NCBI GenBank assembly: GCA_029931535.1
Contig: JAQPZY010001448.1
Span: forward strand, 1,488,001-1,552,000
Reading direction: 5' to 3'
Length of the DNA stretch: 64,000 bases
Source of the DNA: Margaritifera margaritifera
Lineage: Eukaryota; Mollusca; Bivalvia; Unionida; Margaritiferidae
Shown: positions 61,195-64,000 of the stretch, piece by piece
Position numbering within the stretch: position 1 is the stretch's first letter
Layout of the letters: every line of letters starts with the position of its first letter
Notes under the pieces: generated by a model
Told to the model about the DNA's origin: nothing
Database searches by the model: none
The model's input: the letters and a program-made list of their open reading frames with translations, nothing else
Made by a program: the position numbers and the translations under genes

Positions 61195-62115
61195 CATCCA
61201 GTACAAGTATAATATATCTCAGTACGGGATCTTACAACTTGCCATAAGACAACCATACTGTATCTCAGTACGGGATCTTACCACTTGCCATAAAATAAGT
61301 ATAATGTATCTCAGTACCGGGTCTTATCACTTGCCATAAGACAAGTACAATGTATCTCAGTACGGGGTCTTACCACTTGCCATAAGACAACCATAATGTA
61401 TCTCAGTACGGGATCCTACCACTTGCCATAAAACAAGTATAATGTATCTCAGTACGGGATCTTACCACTTGCCATGAGACAACCATAATATATCTCAGTA
61501 CGGGGTCTTACTTGCCATAAAACAAGTACAATGTATCTCAGTACGGGGTCTTACTTGCCATAAAACAAGTATACTACATCTCAGTACGGGGTCTTACCAC
61601 TTGCCGTAAAGTAAGTATAATGTATCTCAGAACGGGGTCTTACCACTTGCCATAAGACAAGTATACTACATCTCAGTACGGGGTCTTACTTGCCATAAGA
61701 CAAGTACAATGTATCTCAGTACGGGGTCTTACCACTTGCCGTAAAATAAGTATAATGTATCTCAGTACGGGGTCTTACCACTTGCCATAAGACAAGTATA
61801 CTACATCTCAGTACGGGATCTTACCACTTGCCATAAAACAAGTACAATGTATCTCAGTACGGGATCCCACCACTTGCCATAAAACAAGTACAATGTATCT
61901 CAGTACGGGATCTTACCACTTGCCATAAGACAATCATAATGTATCTCAGTACGGGGTCTTACTTGCCATAAAACAAGTATACTACATCTCAGTACGGGGT
62001 CTTACCACTTGCCATAAGACAACCATAATGTATCTCAGTACGGGGTCTTACTTGACATAAAACAATTATAATAAATCTCAGTACGGGGTCTTACCACTTG
62101 ATATAAAATAAGAGC
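61195..62115. repeat. 46/40-bp minisatellite
   Basis: About twenty units around aatgtatctcagtacggggt and cttaccacttgccataagac. Several units share a short deletion (cttacttgcc for cttaccacttgcc) and are interspersed with full-length ones, pointing to block amplification. Confidence 0.95.
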
Positions 62116-62693
62116 ACGATATGTGTGTAACCCTTACGTAAGCATTCTTTACTTATGAACTTAAACAATAAATCATGAACGATAAGAACTCGCAGCTTGA
62201 AACGCGTTTTTCTCCAGGTATACTCTATTTTTCTTTGGTAGGTTCGATTATCTTAACGCATATAAAAAAAGGAGTAGAACATAAGTTTGTTGGTATAGGC
62301 GCTGGCTAAAGTCATTGTTGCACAACTCTTATACGTTTCCTTACCCATGTCTGCTAAATTTTGCAATCACATTCTGATCCTTTTACTGATACCTGTGATT
62401 CTACCTGAAATGGAAGACTCGTTCATCAAAAGTAACTAAAAACGAAAACAAAACAAATGATTAACTTTATATCCGAGTTCCTAAACGCGTATATTTCAGC
62501 TATTTTGTAATAAATATAACTAATCATGGCGACATACAACAATGCCTGAAGTACCGATCGATTGATTGTGGGCAACATGTGGCAACGGTGGCATGCAATA
62601 AAAAAGTCTGATCCTCGACAAATTAGCAGGTCTTCCGTTGCTTCACACAACTTGATTTCACTGTGAAACTCAGGCGGCTTGTACTGAAATATA
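62116..62693. other. No gene seen
   Basis: AT-rich; a 74-codon minus ORF at 62426-62650 is unsupported. Confidence 0.5.
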
Positions 62694-62701
62694 GTACAAC
62701 T

Positions 62702-63007
62702 CAGTGGCGGCGCGAGGGGTGGGGGTGGGGTGGGGTCAATTGCTCCCAGGCGCCAGGTGCAAGGGGGCGCCGTCGGGAGATATTATTTTCTTTATTCCAG
62801 CTAAAATATTTATACTATTTCAGTTCACCTTAGTGTACAGGGGGCGTAGATGGGGGTGGGGGAGGATGGAGGTTGGCAACTGACATAAAAACTGTTCTCT
62901 GTGGCAAGGTAGGGGCGTCATTAAAGAACAATGCCCCCGGGCGCCTCTGTAGGGGCGCCACTAAAGAACATTGCCCCCGGGCGCTTCAAACCCTTGCGCC
63001 GCCACTG
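62702..63007 (+). mobile_element. hAT-type MITE (GC-rich family), perfect 8-bp target duplication
   Basis: Starts cagtggcggcgcgaggg and ends ccttgcgccgccactg. gtacaact flanks it on both sides without mismatch (62694-62701 and 63008-63015). The phrase cgccactaaagaacattgcc is duplicated near the right end, as in the inner copy at 4840. No coding capacity. Confidence 0.95.
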
Positions 63008-63015
63008 GTACAACT

Positions 63016-63320
63016 CTTCTCTGTTTCCCACATAAAGTTCTTAAATATACACCATATTAGCACAACAAAGTTCAAGTTAAAAAACCCACAAAGTCTTTAG
63101 AACAACCGCTTTTATGGAGACAATTAGTTTTGGGGTACTTTTTAAATCTTTGCTTTCGATAATAGGTTAAATTGCACGCTATTTCACCTTTATAAATGCC
63201 AGTGCACCACATCATGCTGTTTTCTGATAAACCATAAGAGTCATTTAATTCAGTTTTTTTTCACTAAAAGCACAACCTGTTAGGAGAGGGGAAAAAAAAT
63301 AATTTGATTGACACAGATTA
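63016..63320. other. No gene seen
   Basis: AT-rich spacer between the hAT MITE and MITE copy 5. Confidence 0.5.
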
Positions 63321-63535
63321 CTGTCTAAACTCGCGTATAGGCCGATACCAACTGCAAACTACATAGACCCAGATCTGCCGTCGCATAATGCGCCGGCAGA
63401 TCTGGGTCTATGCAGTTTGTAAGGACTAATCGGTAGAACAAACAACATAGACCCTGATCTGCCGGAGCATTATGCCACGGCATATCAGGATCTATGTTGT
63501 TTTCATTTGGATCTAGTTTATACGCGAGTATACGG
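63321..63535 (-). mobile_element. Double-hairpin MITE, copy 5
   Basis: Ends ctgtctaaactcgcg and gcgagtatacgg, flanked by TA (63319-63320 and 63536-63537). Both hairpins are preserved; the second has changes in both arms. Confidence 0.92.
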
Positions 63536-63814
63536 TAACTGAAAGAATGTCAAAAATCCGTTTACATTCGGAATTCATTTATAGTAAACAAACATTATTA
63601 AAGGGCCCACAGCCATCAGACTTCATTATACTGAATTGTCTGCGATAATATTGTTCTATAATGTTCTCTTTTTGTGGAAATGCGTTCGTTCTAAAAAAAA
63701 AACAATTAACCATTATACATACCTTCTTGCCAACATTAGATCATACTTTAGCTTCTTTTCATGTTAAACAGACTCACTAAAAATAAAAAAGATAGATAGG
63801 TAGGTAGGTGAACA
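63536..63814. other. No gene seen
   Basis: AT-rich, ending in a short gatagataggtaggtaggt tract. Confidence 0.5.
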
Positions 63815-64000
63815 GTAAAGAATAACAAGAGTCCCTCGAAGGTACTGACGCTCCACTGGATGAAAAGAATTTCCAGGAATTCAAGATGAGACAATTTCTT
63901 CCTTTTGAATGCGAAGTGTTGAAACCATCTTTGATATTCTTCAACGATAACAAGATTTTCAAATTAGCTGCTGTTGTGGACATATTGGATGTCAGCTTGG
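63815..64000. repeat. Second copy of the 145-bp composite repeat, cut by the window end
   Basis: Matches 15190-15380 from the leader (tactgacgctccactggatg) through the first unit (tgttgaaacca, cgataacaagattttcaaat, tggatgtcagcttg). It continues beyond the window. Confidence 0.88.

Overview
This is a window of AT-rich, repeat-laden nuclear DNA from an animal, most likely a mollusc (probably a bivalve) or another invertebrate. That assignment is an inference from tRNA-headed SINEs, hAT and TA-target-site MITEs, decayed non-LTR retrotransposons, very many minisatellites, and short exon-like blocks with intron-type splice signals instead of long ORFs. There is nothing bacterial here: no operons, no ribosome-binding sites and no long single-exon genes. 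Almost every long ORF in the window is produced by a tandem repeat whose unit is a multiple of three, or by TA/CA/GA microsatellites.

The best gene evidence is on the minus strand. Two 26-codon first exons (9274-9351 and 46618-46695) have the same length with no indel, similar protein (the right copy begins MEMEGDYVYLSEDINPF), and a GT splice donor at the same place. The right copy has a TATA box 38 bp before the ATG. Both sit inside longer same-strand paralogous blocks. Further block pairs occur in the same order (about 1.3k/33.7k, 3.6k/39.7k, 7.0k/43.0k, 9.5k/46.9k, 13.0k/56.1k, 14.7k/57.3k), so the window appears to hold an old, heavily invaded tandem duplication. Some blocks carry short exon-like reading frames on the minus strand. 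The left copy often has stops or frameshifts in them, so the left gene looks broken downstream of exon 1. One block (4.1k/29.5k) is out of order and may belong to a third copy. I do not recognise the protein.

Mobile elements: five copies of a 215-218 bp element with TA target sites, terminal inverted repeats and two long internal hairpins (39326, 49991, 50844, 51885, 63321); a GC-rich hAT-type MITE family with 8-bp target duplications at 59294 and 62702, plus one copy nested inside another at 4787-5229; a different hAT-like MITE at 49239; a 719-bp solo LTR with the 5-bp duplication ATCAG at 52720-53438; three copies of a Ser/Leu-tRNA-headed SINE (7399 minus, 31183, 41921), the last with a 13-bp duplication; a second SINE-like element at 12040; and two dead LINE fragments (25975-26470 plus, 36790-38700 minus).

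The rest is dominated by about 25 minisatellite arrays with units of 22-145 bp, and by long (TA)n, (GA)n, (CA)n, (AAT)n and mixed microsatellites. The most striking array has 31 units of exactly 30 bp (13507-14436) and is open in several frames. Stretches between these features show no gene that I can support.
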